From Candidatus Bathyarchaeota archaeon (GTDB lineage Archaea; Thermoproteota; Bathyarchaeia; Bathyarchaeales; Bathycorpusculaceae), in the NCBI GenBank assembly GCA_030017755.1, contig JASEJA010000007.1, forward strand, positions 1 through 32,085: a DNA stretch of 32,085 nucleotides, written 5' to 3'. Under the pieces are notes generated by a model. It saw nothing but the letters and a program-made list of their open reading frames with translations. It did not search any database and was not told where the DNA came from. Positions within the stretch are counted from its first letter, which is position 1; the number at the start of each line of letters is the position of its first letter. Made by a program: the position numbers and the translations under genes. This document shows positions 1 through 9,520 of the stretch, piece by piece.

Positions 1-609
1 TTTGAGAAGATTCCTTCCATTGCCTCATCTGGATTGCTGACTCCTGGGTCGGTGCTCCATTCTGTCCATATGCCATCTTCCTTGCCATAGTAAATGTTTG
101 CGTCTTTTAATGTTAGTTTTCTTCCATAAAGTTTTAAACCGAAATTGCATGCGTGGTTTCCGTCAAGTTTCAAGCCCACAATTTCAACCTCTACAGCCGC
201 GCCCGTGGAGTTTGTGCCAGCAAATTCATCAAAACCTTCGGATTTTATTGCAGCATCTATGTTGACGTTGTCTGCAACAGTTATTTTTCCCTGAAACTCG
301 AGAATAGTGTATGACTTTACAATTATGGTGTTTGAAATTGTGAAGTTGCCTTTTAATATTATTTTTTCCTTCCATGTCCTATTTGTGGTTAAAGAGTCCA
401 TGGCTGATTGGATTACTTGGCTTGCGTTTTTCCCGCTAAACCCGATTCCCCCCAGCGTCAGCAGCGCAATAATTGTCTCCTTCCCGCCAAACTATAAAAC
501 TTGCCCCAATTGGATTGGTGGTTGGTTTTGAAAACATATAAACTAAAAGTGCCAAGAGCAAACCAATTATTAAAAATTGGGCTATGACTATTTTCTTCGA
601 ATTTTCCAT
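1..609 (-). pseudogene. Signal-anchor, beta-helix/pectate-lyase-like surface protein, N-terminal part, frameshifted and running off the window
   Basis: Minus strand ATG at 609 gives MENSKKIVIAQFLIIGLLLALLVYMFSKPTTNPIGASFIVWREGDNYCAAD..., then a stop at 436-438. Coding resumes in another frame as ...FSGKNASQVIQSAMDSLTTNRTWKEKIILKGNFTISNTIIVKSYTILEFQGKITVADNVNIDAAIKSEGF... to base 1. The frames meet near a C6 run (448-453). Confidence 0.65.
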
Positions 610-677
610 AACATTTCCACCCTTTTAATTTTCGATTACCACAATAATCATTTAAAACTTCTCTAATTGCTTTCTCT

Positions 678-1178
678 TTATTTCGCTTTTGTCCACTCCA
701 AAATAGAATAAACCACTAATATAATTACCGTCATTTCAACAATGATTGAGGCGGTTCCCAAATAGAATGGGTTTCCATAAGCTAATGGGTAAGTAACGTA
801 TGGTATATCCTTATGGGTGAACATGTCAAAAAAGACGTGAGTGAAGCCTCCGAGCAAACTGCAAAGGTATACTATTAAAATGGGATATCGCACTTGCTTT
901 GGTTTAAGCCGTAAGGCATTATATGCAAACCACAACTTTTTCCCAAACAAACGCTCCACAAAATAAACTCCAATTGTGACGAGGATGGGGTAGGCGGTTA
1001 GTGCCAATGCGAAGCCATGCCAAATCCTATGGTCTAATGGTTCTCCAACCAACAGATAATAGAGGGGTTCCAAATCAATAAAGGTGGCTGAAACCGTCAA
1101 AGCCAAAGGGTCAACCCGCTTCTTATCCTTAAAATAAATGAACATGAGAGAAAGTGCATGAAGAGGCGTTAAGGGCAT
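678..1178 (-). CDS. Multi-pass membrane protein, possibly DUF457/YdjM-like metal-dependent hydrolase
   Basis: 166 aa ORF with MPLTPLHALS start, several hydrophobic segments, and conserved-looking His/Asp (DHRIWHG, HVFFDMFTH). Confidence 0.6.
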   Translation of the reverse strand: MPLTPLHALSLMFIYFKDKKRVDPLALTVSATFIDLEPLYYLLVGEPLDHRIWHGFALALTAYPILVTIGVYFVERLFGKKLWFAYNALRLKPKQVRYPILIVYLCSLLGGFTHVFFDMFTHKDIPYVTYPLAYGNPFYLGTASIIVEMTVIILVVYSILEWTKAK

Positions 1179-1190
1179 TTAAAACACAGC

Positions 1191-2018
1191 TTAAAGCGGT
1201 ATCCTTTTTCCATCAAAATCTCGTTTGGAAATTCCCAACTCATCCTTAACCTCTCTCAACTGTTCATCATTGAAAACTGGACCATCTTTGCAAACGCGGT
1301 ATTTTCCTATGACGCAGCTTCCACACAAGCCTATAGCGCAGCGCATTAGGCGTTCCAAGCTTGCTTCCATGCTTATTCTAGCTTTTTCAGCGGTTTCAAA
1401 GACTTTGCGTATCATCTGCTCTGGTCCACAAGCGTATACTGTATCATATTTTTCTTTGGTTAAAATTGTTTCTGAAACTTCTGAGGCTAAGCCTTTAACG
1501 CCATAACTTCCATCATCGGTTGTTGCCAACAAATTCTCTCCTTTGCACCAGCCTTTCAGTTTTTCCATGAAGAGCAATTCTTCCCTTGTTTTCGCACCAA
1601 CCACAAGGGTTAATTTTGAAGCTTTAGGCGCCAACTTTTTCGCTAAAAAAAATAGTGGAGCCATTCCGATTCCGCCGCCAACCACCAAAATTTTCCCAAC
1701 CTTCAAAGTGAAACTGTTTCCGAATGGTCCTCGCAAGCCTATAAAATCGCCAACCCCTTTGTTATGTAAGGCTCGGGTTGCCTCACCAACTTTTTTAACA
1801 GCCACAGAAACATTGCCTTCCTCATCCACATCTAATATGCTTAGGGGAATTTCGTCCACGTCTGGAATCCAAAGCATAAGAAATTGTCCTGGCTTAGCCC
1901 TTGCGCATATCTTATCTTTAAAAGTGAAGGTTTTAACTGTTGGGCTTTCCTTCTTTATGTCTAAAATTCTTGTTGCTCTGTGTTTGTTAGCTTTTATGCG
2001 ATAACCCGACAATTTCAT
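1191..2018 (-). CDS. pyrK: Dihydroorotate dehydrogenase electron transfer subunit (FAD/2Fe-2S)
   Basis: ORF with ferredoxin-reductase-like fold motifs (GPFGNSF, VVGGGIGMAPLFFLAK), C-terminal Cys cluster (CAIGLCGSCVIGKYRVCKDGPVF), and pyrD adjacent. Confidence 0.9.
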   Translation of the reverse strand: MKLSGYRIKANKHRATRILDIKKESPTVKTFTFKDKICARAKPGQFLMLWIPDVDEIPLSILDVDEEGNVSVAVKKVGEATRALHNKGVGDFIGLRGPFGNSFTLKVGKILVVGGGIGMAPLFFLAKKLAPKASKLTLVVGAKTREELLFMEKLKGWCKGENLLATTDDGSYGVKGLASEVSETILTKEKYDTVYACGPEQMIRKVFETAEKARISMEASLERLMRCAIGLCGSCVIGKYRVCKDGPVFNDEQLREVKDELGISKRDFDGKRIPL

Positions 2019-2916
2019 CCACGCTCCTAAAGCCTTTCCTTTTTAAATAAGCATCAATTCCCCTTGTAATCGCCTTGAATATGTTTGACCCTTTCGTGGC
2101 TATGGCTGTTCCAATTTGAATTGCTGAGGCTCCAGCTAAAAGAAATTCCACGGCATCGTGCCAGTTTGTTATTCCACCGCAACCTATTATGGGTACGTTA
2201 ACATGCTGGTAAATTTCGTAGACGCATCTTAAGGCTATGGGCTTTATTGCTGGTCCGGATAACCCGCCTACCTTATTGCTTAGGATGGGCTTGGCTGTTT
2301 CCACATCGATTGCCATGGCTTTAACAGTGTTTATGGCTGTTATGACATCAGCCCCAGCGTCAACAGAAGCCTCTGCAATTTCCATTATGCTTGTGACGTT
2401 TGGAGAAAGCTTAACAAAGACTGGCTTGGGCACGGCGGCCTTAACTTTTTTTATAACCTCTTTTAGAATTTCGGCTTTTTGTCCAATTTCTGAGCCTGTC
2501 TCTTTAACGTGGGGGCATGAAACATTAAGCTCCACGGCATCGGCGCCTGCAGTCGCAGCCTTCTTTGCTACTGTGGCGTATTCTTCTGCTGTGAAACCAT
2601 AAATGCTGACAATTAATGGGATATGTAAAACGTTTTTTGTTTCGCTTATTTCTTTGGCGAACTCTTCTATTCCTGGGTTTGGGAGTCCCATGGCGTTTAT
2701 TAGGCCGCAATTGGTTTGTGTTACTGTTGGGTTTGCGTAGCCGCTTCTTGGTTTTAAGCCAACAGACTTGGTTACTATTGCACCTGCCCCGCCGTCGGCG
2801 ATGTTTTTGAATGTTTCAGTTGTGTAGCCCAGAATTCCAGAAGCCAACATTGTTGGATTTTGGAGTTTTAAACCAGCCAGATTTATGCCTAAACGGTTTT
2901 CTTTCAAAGTTTTCAC
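1987..2916 (-). CDS. pyrD: Dihydroorotate dehydrogenase catalytic subunit
   Basis: 309 aa; LNVSCPHVKETG, VFVKLSPNV, GGLSGPAIKPIALRCVYE, GCGGITNWHDAVEFLLAGASAIQIGTA; overlaps pyrK by 32 nt. Confidence 0.93.
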   Translation of the reverse strand: MKTLKENRLGINLAGLKLQNPTMLASGILGYTTETFKNIADGGAGAIVTKSVGLKPRSGYANPTVTQTNCGLINAMGLPNPGIEEFAKEISETKNVLHIPLIVSIYGFTAEEYATVAKKAATAGADAVELNVSCPHVKETGSEIGQKAEILKEVIKKVKAAVPKPVFVKLSPNVTSIMEIAEASVDAGADVITAINTVKAMAIDVETAKPILSNKVGGLSGPAIKPIALRCVYEIYQHVNVPIIGCGGITNWHDAVEFLLAGASAIQIGTAIATKGSNIFKAITRGIDAYLKRKGFRSVDEIVGLSHKS

Positions 2917-2985
2917 CGCGGGTGGTTTCTGTAATGTTGTTGTTTTGGTAAGATAAAGCTTAGTTTTGTAAGGCGGTATTATTGC

Positions 2986-3198
2986 TTATTTCTTCTTTTT
3001 CTTTTCCATTCCTGGTTCTTCTGCTCCAAGCAATATTCTTAAGGATTTTACTTCTTCCCTTAGCATGCTTATTTCGCTTTCTAAAGCTTTGGCTTTGGCG
3101 TCAGCCATTTTTCTAAGCTCTTCGATTTCCAGCATAAGATTTTTTCTTTCAGTTTCTAAATTTTTAATTTTCTCCACTAAACTTTTTAGGTTATTCAT
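2986..3198 (-). CDS. Small coiled-coil protein with Lys-rich C-terminus
   Basis: 70 aa; heptad-like MNNLKSLVEKIKNLETERKNLMLEIEELRK...; ends MEKKKKK. Confidence 0.55.
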   Translation of the reverse strand: MNNLKSLVEKIKNLETERKNLMLEIEELRKMADAKAKALESEISMLREEVKSLRILLGAEEPGMEKKKKK

Positions 3199-3319
3199 AA
3201 ATTTGCTTTCTCTCCATTGTTTTGGAAAAGTATGCTTCTTTTTGCACTTAAGATTTGTGCAACAACTATTTATGGGATAAAGCTATGGAATAATTGTTAA
3301 TGGGGAAGGAGGCATCAGC

Positions 3320-4540
3320 GTGAAGGCAACAATAGTTGAGTGTTCTTTTGGAGTTTTGGCTTTCAACGAGAATAACGAGCTAATAGCTAATATTTTGTTT
3401 CCTAAGGACCCTCAAAAGGCTGCTGAAGCCTTAATGAAAATTGCGAATGGAAAAGTTGTGAATGAAGTTAAAGAGTTGGTTGAGAGGCTTAAGGGGGGTG
3501 GTTATGAAATTTTCGTTTTTGAAAATTCAAGTCTTGCCAAAGAAATTGAGGAAACGTTTAAAGTCAAAGTGGAGGTTTCTAAGCCCTCTTCTGCTGGTGA
3601 TGTCCTTAGGTCTAGTATGGAAAGTTTTGCTGTCAAAACTGGCTTTGCCAAGGATTCAGGGGAGTTTAGCCTTTGGGTGCATAAAGTGAGTATGGAGATG
3701 GCCAAGTTAAGGGTTAAGGGGGCTGTGGAGAAAAGAGACTTGATTGTTGCGCAGGCTATTCAAACTTTGGATGATTTGGATAGAACCATAAACTTGTTTA
3801 TGGGACGCATTAGGGAATGGTATGGCATTCACTTTCCAGAGCTTGACCGTTTGGTGGATAAGCATGAAACTTACGCCCGCTTAGTATCGGAGCTTGGAAG
3901 CAAGGAGAATTTCATTGTTGAAAGGCTTGAGAAGGAGGATTTTCCTAAGGCTAAGGCGGAGCAAATAGCCAAAATGGCTGAATCCTCAATGGGTGCAGAC
4001 ATAACCGAAACAGACTTGGCTCAGATTCAAGATTTGTGCAGGAATGTGCTGGGTTTATACCAGTTAAGGCAAAATTTAGAGCAATATTTGGACATGGCTA
4101 TGGAGGAGGTGGCTCCAAATACGAAAGCCTTGGTGGGTTCCCTTTTGGGGGCTCGTTTAATTGCGCTTTCTGGGGGTTTGGCGAATTTAGCTAAGATGCC
4201 CGCCAGCACAATTCAGGTTTTAGGCGCTGAAAAAGCCCTCTTTCGTTCTTTGAAGACTGGGACGAAGCCGCCGAAGCATGGAATAATCTTTCAGCACACG
4301 TTTTTGCATGAAGCCAAAAAGTGGCATAGGGGTAAAATTGCAAGGGCTTTGGCTGGGAAATTGGCTATTGCTGTTAGGGCTGATGCTTTTGGTGGGCGGC
4401 ATTTGGGCGAAGAGTTGAAGGCTGGCTTGGAAAAGCGAATAGACGAAATTCATGAGAAGTATGCTGAGCCTCCGCCTATTCCAGAAAGGAAGCTTAAGCG
4501 TGAGAGGAGGAGAAAATGGAAACGTGCAGGTAAACGTTAA
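3320..4540 (+). CDS. Nop5/Nop56-58-like C/D box RNP core protein
   Basis: 406 aa, GTG start; NOP-domain region (GSLLGARLIALSGGLANLAKMPASTIQVLGAEKALFRSLKTGTKPPKHGIIFQH) and Lys/Arg-rich tail; fibrillarin follows. Confidence 0.95.
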   Translation: MKATIVECSFGVLAFNENNELIANILFPKDPQKAAEALMKIANGKVVNEVKELVERLKGGGYEIFVFENSSLAKEIEETFKVKVEVSKPSSAGDVLRSSMESFAVKTGFAKDSGEFSLWVHKVSMEMAKLRVKGAVEKRDLIVAQAIQTLDDLDRTINLFMGRIREWYGIHFPELDRLVDKHETYARLVSELGSKENFIVERLEKEDFPKAKAEQIAKMAESSMGADITETDLAQIQDLCRNVLGLYQLRQNLEQYLDMAMEEVAPNTKALVGSLLGARLIALSGGLANLAKMPASTIQVLGAEKALFRSLKTGTKPPKHGIIFQHTFLHEAKKWHRGKIARALAGKLAIAVRADAFGGRHLGEELKAGLEKRIDEIHEKYAEPPPIPERKLKRERRRKWKRAGKR

Positions 4541-5219
4541 ACCGCATCCGCGTTTTCCCGCAATTTTTGAGGTTACGCTTGAGGATGGAGCCCAAAGACT
4601 TGCCACAAAAAATCTTTCGCCTGGAAGAAATGTTTATGGTGAGAGGCTTATACGCTTTGAGGGTTTTGAGTATCGGGTTTGGGATGCTTTTAGGAGTAAG
4701 TTGGCAGCTGCTATATTAAAAGATTTGAGGACTGTTCCCATAAAGCCAAGGCATAGGGTTCTTTATCTTGGGGCTGCCTCTGGAACAACAGCAAGCCACG
4801 TTTCGGACATTGTTGGCGGGGATGGGCATGTTTATTGCGTGGAGTTTGCTGCAAGAGCCCTAAGGGAGCTTGTCAACAACGTTTGTGCTTATAGGGTTAA
4901 CATGGTGCCAATTTTGGAGGATGCCCGTTTTCCAGAAAAGTATGCGGTTTTTATAAGTGGAAAGGTTGATGACATTTACTGTGACATAGCCCAGCCTGAA
5001 CAAGCAAAAATTTTGGCTGATAATGCTGATTTATTTCTAAAGGATGGTGGGTGGATAATGCTTGCAGTTAAAGCCCAAAGCATAGACGTGACAAAAGAGC
5101 CATCCGAAATTTATGAGCGTGAGATTAGGGTTTTGGAGAACAGGGGCTTTCGCATAGAGGAAGTTGTGCATTTAGAACCCTACGATAAAGCTCATGCCAT
5201 GATAGTAGCCCAAAAATAA
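4524..5219 (+). CDS. flpA: Fibrillarin-like rRNA/tRNA 2'-O-methyltransferase
   Basis: VLYLGAASGTTASHVSDIVGGDGHVYCVEFAARALREL and DDIYCDIAQPEQA. The ORF track starts at 4452, but GTG at 4524 preceded by GGAGGAG (4506-4512) fits better; overlaps the nop5 3' end. Confidence 0.93.
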   Translation: MQVNVKPHPRFPAIFEVTLEDGAQRLATKNLSPGRNVYGERLIRFEGFEYRVWDAFRSKLAAAILKDLRTVPIKPRHRVLYLGAASGTTASHVSDIVGGDGHVYCVEFAARALRELVNNVCAYRVNMVPILEDARFPEKYAVFISGKVDDIYCDIAQPEQAKILADNADLFLKDGGWIMLAVKAQSIDVTKEPSEIYEREIRVLENRGFRIEEVVHLEPYDKAHAMIVAQK

Positions 5220-5303
5220 CGATTTACGTGAAATGTACTATTGTTATAGAAGATAAGTATAGTTTATATCAGACATTGCTTATGATTCTTTTGTGACGTT
5301 TCG

Positions 5304-6245
5304 ATGACTTATAGGGAGAAGGAAAACTTTAAGGCTCCAGAAGAAGTGCTGAAAGAAGCAGGCTTTAGGGTTTCAGAAAAATGTTGTTGCAGACCAAGCT
5401 GCTTCGACTATGCAGCAAGAAAAAACGAAAAAGTGATTTTTATAAAATTTCAGCATGACATTGACAACTTCTCCCAAACGGATTCAGAAGAGCTTAAACT
5501 CATATCAAAATCTGTTTCAGCCACCTCAGTCTTGATAAGCGAAAAAACCCGAAAAAAAACCTTAGAAGATGACACAGTCTATTCCAGATACAACATTTTT
5601 GCTGTAACCCCAAAAACCTTCGAAAACATCATACTCAGAAACATCCACCCCTTAATTCAAGCTGCTCCAGGAGGCTACTATGTAGAGATTAATTGGGAAG
5701 CTGTTAAACGAAGGAGACAAGAATTGGGCATGTCTGTGGGTGAAATGGCGGAGATGATTGGCATTTCCAGAAGAACCCTTTACGGTTATGAGCGGGGCTT
5801 GGCTAAAGCCTCTGTCTCAGCAGCCTACAACCTAGTTTACACGCTTGGGATTCCAGTGGCAAAATCCATAAACATATTCGAAAAATCAAAAGAACAACGC
5901 AAATGTTTCCTATCACGGGCTGGACAAGCCATAACCAGAAACAAGCTTCTCCAAAAGATTTTCAGAAAATTCTCCCGCTACAACATTACAGCAGTAAAGA
6001 AGGCGCCCTTCGACTTTGTTGTAACCGTTCCAGAAGATAAAATGCGAATAATAGGCGGAATCGCAAACAACAACGAAAAGGAATTAAACAAGCGGGTTGA
6101 CGAAATCATAAGCGTAAGCAAAATCGTAAAAGCCCACCCAATCCTCATAACAGAAGGAAGAAAACCAACAAACAAGGATATTGCATGCATTTACAAGGAA
6201 GAAATCGCAAAAATAAAAAATCCAGAAGACCTAATAAGGCTTTAA
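5304..6245 (+). CDS. Archaeal HTH-type (Xre-like) transcriptional regulator, COG1395-like
   Basis: 313 aa; central HTH RRQELGMSVGEMAEMIGISRRTLYGYERGLAKASVSAAYNL; N-terminal restriction-endonuclease-like region. Confidence 0.8.
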   Translation: MTYREKENFKAPEEVLKEAGFRVSEKCCCRPSCFDYAARKNEKVIFIKFQHDIDNFSQTDSEELKLISKSVSATSVLISEKTRKKTLEDDTVYSRYNIFAVTPKTFENIILRNIHPLIQAAPGGYYVEINWEAVKRRRQELGMSVGEMAEMIGISRRTLYGYERGLAKASVSAAYNLVYTLGIPVAKSINIFEKSKEQRKCFLSRAGQAITRNKLLQKIFRKFSRYNITAVKKAPFDFVVTVPEDKMRIIGGIANNNEKELNKRVDEIISVSKIVKAHPILITEGRKPTNKDIACIYKEEIAKIKNPEDLIRL

Positions 6246-6254
6246 ACAAGCCTT
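6236..6254. terminator. Candidate shared hairpin at convergent stop codons
   Basis: AAGGCTT (6236-6242) - 5 nt - AAGCCTT (6248-6254), spanning the overlapping stops of 5304..6245 (+) and 6242..6904 (-). Confidence 0.35.
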
Positions 6255-6904
6255 TTCTGGCGTGAATCGTTTTCGCTTTTTGCCCTTTTAGCCGGCTTCC
6301 AAGACTTCCTAACAAAGTCTGGATATTCCCCAAACCTTTCCAACCATCGCCTCAGAAAACCTAAAGTTTTCGGGTCTGTTGGGTATCCACAGCCCAAATC
6401 TCCATACTTTTCCGCTAATTCGGCAATCGCCTTATCCCTTTCCACCTTCGCAATTATCGACGCTGCAGAAACTATGGGATACTTCCTATCCGCCTTATGT
6501 TCAGAAACAATTTTCGGCTTGAAGGATAAGCATTCTAGAATGTGCTGCTTAAACCTTTCTTCCAAAACATCAGAAGCATCAACATAAGCTATGTCTGGCT
6601 TAAGCATTTCAATGATTTCAGCCATTTTCTGCGCCTCCAACCTGTTTAACCTATGAAGCTTTCTGCCCTTCTCCACAACCTTGTCAATTTCTTTCGGCGA
6701 AATTTTTACCACACTAAATTTTTGGGCAACCCGCTTAATTTCAACAGCAAGAATTTCCCGCCTATGTGCCGACAAAAGCTTCGAATCTCTAACCTTTAAT
6801 TCAGCAAGTTTTGGCAATTCCTCCTCCTTCATGAGGATTCCAGCTATAACTAATGGACCAATCACGGAGCCCCTTCCAGCATCATCAACGCCCGCAACCA
6901 ACAT
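6242..6904 (-). CDS. rnhB: Ribonuclease HII
   Basis: 220 aa; MLVAGVDDAGRGSVIGPLVIAG, DSKLLS, YVDASD, SAASIIAKVERD. Confidence 0.95.
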   Translation of the reverse strand: MLVAGVDDAGRGSVIGPLVIAGILMKEEELPKLAELKVRDSKLLSAHRREILAVEIKRVAQKFSVVKISPKEIDKVVEKGRKLHRLNRLEAQKMAEIIEMLKPDIAYVDASDVLEERFKQHILECLSFKPKIVSEHKADRKYPIVSAASIIAKVERDKAIAELAEKYGDLGCGYPTDPKTLGFLRRWLERFGEYPDFVRKSWKPAKRAKSENDSRQKRLV

Positions 6905-7010
6905 TAGAAAGCCTTCTAAATTTTATAACAATTTTAAAGTTATAACATTTTTTGGTTTACAGCACAACCAATACGGAGTCTACTCTCTATCTTTTCTGCA
7001 AAATCTTACT

Positions 7011-7628
7011 ATGCGTTCTAAACGAAATATTGGGTCTAAATGGAGGTTTAGCCTTTTGGATTTGAAAGGTAGCAGAACCGAAAAGAATTTGTTGGCTGCC
7101 TTCGCCGGAGAATCCCAAGCGAGAACCCGCTACACTTTCTTCGCCAGCGTCGCCAAAAAAGAAGGTTATGAACAAATAAGCGCCATTTTCACAGAAACAG
7201 CCGAAAATGAGAAGGAGCATGCGCAACTATTCTTTAAACTCTTGAAAGGCGGAATGGTGGAGATTACGGCTGCCTATCCAGCCGGCGTTATTGGCTCAAC
7301 AGCGGAAAATTTGAGGGCTGCAGCTGAAGGAGAAAAACACGAGTGGGGAACCCTCTATCCAAACTTTGCCGAAATTGCAGATGAAGAAGGCTTTGCAGAA
7401 GCCGCAAGAACTTTCCGAATGGTTGCTAAGGTGGAAGAATACCATGAAAGGCGATATAGAAAGTTGCTGGCAAACGTGGAACAGGACAAAGTGTTCAAAA
7501 AGGACTCGCCAGTCATGTGGAAGTGCAGAAACTGCGGATACGTTTTTGAGGGGAAGGAAACGCCAGAAAAATGTCCAGTTTGCGACCATCCAAGAAGCTA
7601 CTTTGAATTATGGTGCGAAAACTACTAA
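7011..7628 (+). CDS. Rubrerythrin
   Basis: TEKNLLAAFAGESQARTRYTFFAS..., TAENEKEHAQLFFKLL, and C-terminal rubredoxin motif WKCRNCGYVFEGKETPEKCPVCDHPRSYFEL. The ORF is open from 6681, but the real start is 7011 or slightly downstream. Confidence 0.93.
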   Translation: MRSKRNIGSKWRFSLLDLKGSRTEKNLLAAFAGESQARTRYTFFASVAKKEGYEQISAIFTETAENEKEHAQLFFKLLKGGMVEITAAYPAGVIGSTAENLRAAAEGEKHEWGTLYPNFAEIADEEGFAEAARTFRMVAKVEEYHERRYRKLLANVEQDKVFKKDSPVMWKCRNCGYVFEGKETPEKCPVCDHPRSYFELWCENY

Positions 7629-8266
7629 TCACTCTTTCTTTTTGATTCAAAATATTCAATGGCTTTAACCAAAATTGCCTCATGTATTCTATCCCTATTT
7701 TCATACGTAACAGCGTAAATTTCCGCATCTTCCCTCGCCTTCACCTCATCAATAAGCCTATGCTTCGCTTTCCAATGCACAACACCTATTATTGGCTTGG
7801 GGCTTTCAACAGCCCTTTTAACGGCTAATCTAAATTTTTCAGAAAACAACTCCATAGGACCAATCTCATCTATAGCTATGACATCGCATTCCGCAATAGC
7901 CTTCAAAATGGCTTCTGCTCCAATATTATCCAAATCCGCCAAGTTAACACGATACTTGCCAACCTGAGGACCAACCTTCTGGTTTACATGGGCAAGCCAC
8001 CCACGCCTACTGCTGCCTAAATCTAAAATTTCAAAACCAACCCGCCTTCCGCATGAGCGAACCTCACGGCTTATCATACCACCCACACTATAATCCTTAG
8101 CCTTTAATGCTTCAACCGTCTTTAGCAGAACACTTGTCTTTCCTATTCCTGGACTGCCAGTTAAAAGCAAAACACGCTTTTCCAATTTTGCATCCCAAAA
8201 CCAGAATTCTAATATTGCCTTAATTAATGATTTCTCATAATCCCTAAATGAGGAAAGCCTAAGCAT
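7625..8266 (-). CDS. THEP1-family nucleoside-triphosphatase
   Basis: Walker A GSPGIGKTSVLLKTVEALK, GGMISREVR, Walker B-like CDVIAIDEIGPMELFSEKF. The ORF extends to 8299; start taken at 8266 (MLRLSSF), and an internal TTG at LEKRVLLLTG is also possible. Confidence 0.88.
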   Translation of the reverse strand: MLRLSSFRDYEKSLIKAILEFWFWDAKLEKRVLLLTGSPGIGKTSVLLKTVEALKAKDYSVGGMISREVRSCGRRVGFEILDLGSSRRGWLAHVNQKVGPQVGKYRVNLADLDNIGAEAILKAIAECDVIAIDEIGPMELFSEKFRLAVKRAVESPKPIIGVVHWKAKHRLIDEVKAREDAEIYAVTYENRDRIHEAILVKAIEYFESKRKSD

Positions 8267-9479
8267 GGATTTTCCAACAGAAATTGTGCATGAAGGCAAA
8301 GTTAAAATATTAGTTCCAAAGCTTAGGGCTTTCGTTAAAACGCCTTCTGAGTATGCACCTTCAAAGGCTCCAGTCTTCTACAACCCACTCATGGAATTAA
8401 ACCGCGACATAGCCGTCCTAGCCCTCCAAACATACCAAAAAACAGTCAACCGCAAAATTGTTGTTTGCGAACCTTTAGCAGGCTGCGGCGTTAGGGGTAT
8501 ACGCTTTGCAAGCGAAGTTGAAGGCGTCAAAAAAGTCTTAATCAACGATATTAACGAAAAAGCGTTCCAGCTTGCAAAGGCTAACGTGCAAATGAATAAG
8601 CTAAATAAGCGTGTCATAGTGAAGAATGAGGATGCAAACCGCCTCTTAAGCCGTTATGGGGCGCCCCGAAAAAGGTTTGACGCCATAGACATAGACCCCT
8701 TTGGCTCACCAGTTCCATATCTGGATTCAGCCATAAGAGCCCTAAGAGACGGCGGCCTTATAGCCCTAACAGCAACGGACATGGCGCCCTTATGTGGAGT
8801 CTATCCGAAAGCGTGTATACGCAAATATGGTGGAAAACCACTGCGAACAGAATATTGCCATGAATTGGCTTTGAGGCTTCTGGCTGGATGCTTAGCCGCA
8901 ACAGCTGCAAAATATGACATTGGCATAAATGTTGTCTTTAGTCATAGCACAAACCATTACATTCGCCTATATGCAGAAATAGCCTATGGCGCAAAAAAGG
9001 CTGATGAAAGCCTAAAAAACATGGGTTATATACTGCACTGTTTCAATTGTTTCCACAGAGAAACCCTAAAAACACCGTCTTTAATTGGGCATTCCGGGCG
9101 ATGCAGCGAATGCAACTTAAAATTGGATTACGCTGGACCATTATGGCTTGGAAAAGTAACAGACAAAAAATTTTGTGAATTGATGAAAAACAAAGTTGAA
9201 AACATGGTGTTTAAGCAGAAAGAAAAAATCCATAAAATTTTGACCTTAATAAAAAATGAAGTTGACGCTCCAATAACTTACTATGTCATCGACAGGATAT
9301 GTGACAAATTCGGCTTTCCAGTTCCATCAGTTAAAAAGGTTATTGAGACTTTGAAAACGAAAAGCCTCCGAGCCACTCAACCCCACTTCAATCCAAAAGG
9401 AATAAGAACCGATGCCTCAGCTAGGAGTATGAATAAAATTTTGCAAAAACTGTCACAAACTGATTATGACAAATTTTAA
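8265..9479 (+). CDS. trm1: tRNA (guanine(26)-N(2))-dimethyltransferase
   Basis: 404 aa; KAPVFYNPLMELNRDIAVLALQ, PLAGCGVRGIRFASE, DIDPFGSPVPYLDSAIRALRDGGLIALTATDMAPLCG. Confidence 0.95.
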   Translation: MDFPTEIVHEGKVKILVPKLRAFVKTPSEYAPSKAPVFYNPLMELNRDIAVLALQTYQKTVNRKIVVCEPLAGCGVRGIRFASEVEGVKKVLINDINEKAFQLAKANVQMNKLNKRVIVKNEDANRLLSRYGAPRKRFDAIDIDPFGSPVPYLDSAIRALRDGGLIALTATDMAPLCGVYPKACIRKYGGKPLRTEYCHELALRLLAGCLAATAAKYDIGINVVFSHSTNHYIRLYAEIAYGAKKADESLKNMGYILHCFNCFHRETLKTPSLIGHSGRCSECNLKLDYAGPLWLGKVTDKKFCELMKNKVENMVFKQKEKIHKILTLIKNEVDAPITYYVIDRICDKFGFPVPSVKKVIETLKTKSLRATQPHFNPKGIRTDASARSMNKILQKLSQTDYDKF

Positions 9480-9520
9480 ATAGAATCTAAAGCTAGAACA
9501 GACTCTAAGCAGGTGATTTA

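Noticed and set aside
307-531. 74-aa + strand ORF in the first 600 bp
   Set aside because: The minus strand carries the convincing beta-helix-type coding sequence over the same bases.
1543-2004. 153-aa + strand ORF (and 1225..1506) antisense to pyrK
   Set aside because: Antisense shadow of a confidently identified gene.
1987-2018. pyrD/pyrK 32-nt overlap as an unusual feature
   Set aside because: The start of pyrK may be internal, and overlapping pyrDK genes are ordinary in compact genomes.
3320-5219. nop5-fibrillarin gene pair as a novel system
   Set aside because: Well-known conserved archaeal C/D box RNP operon.
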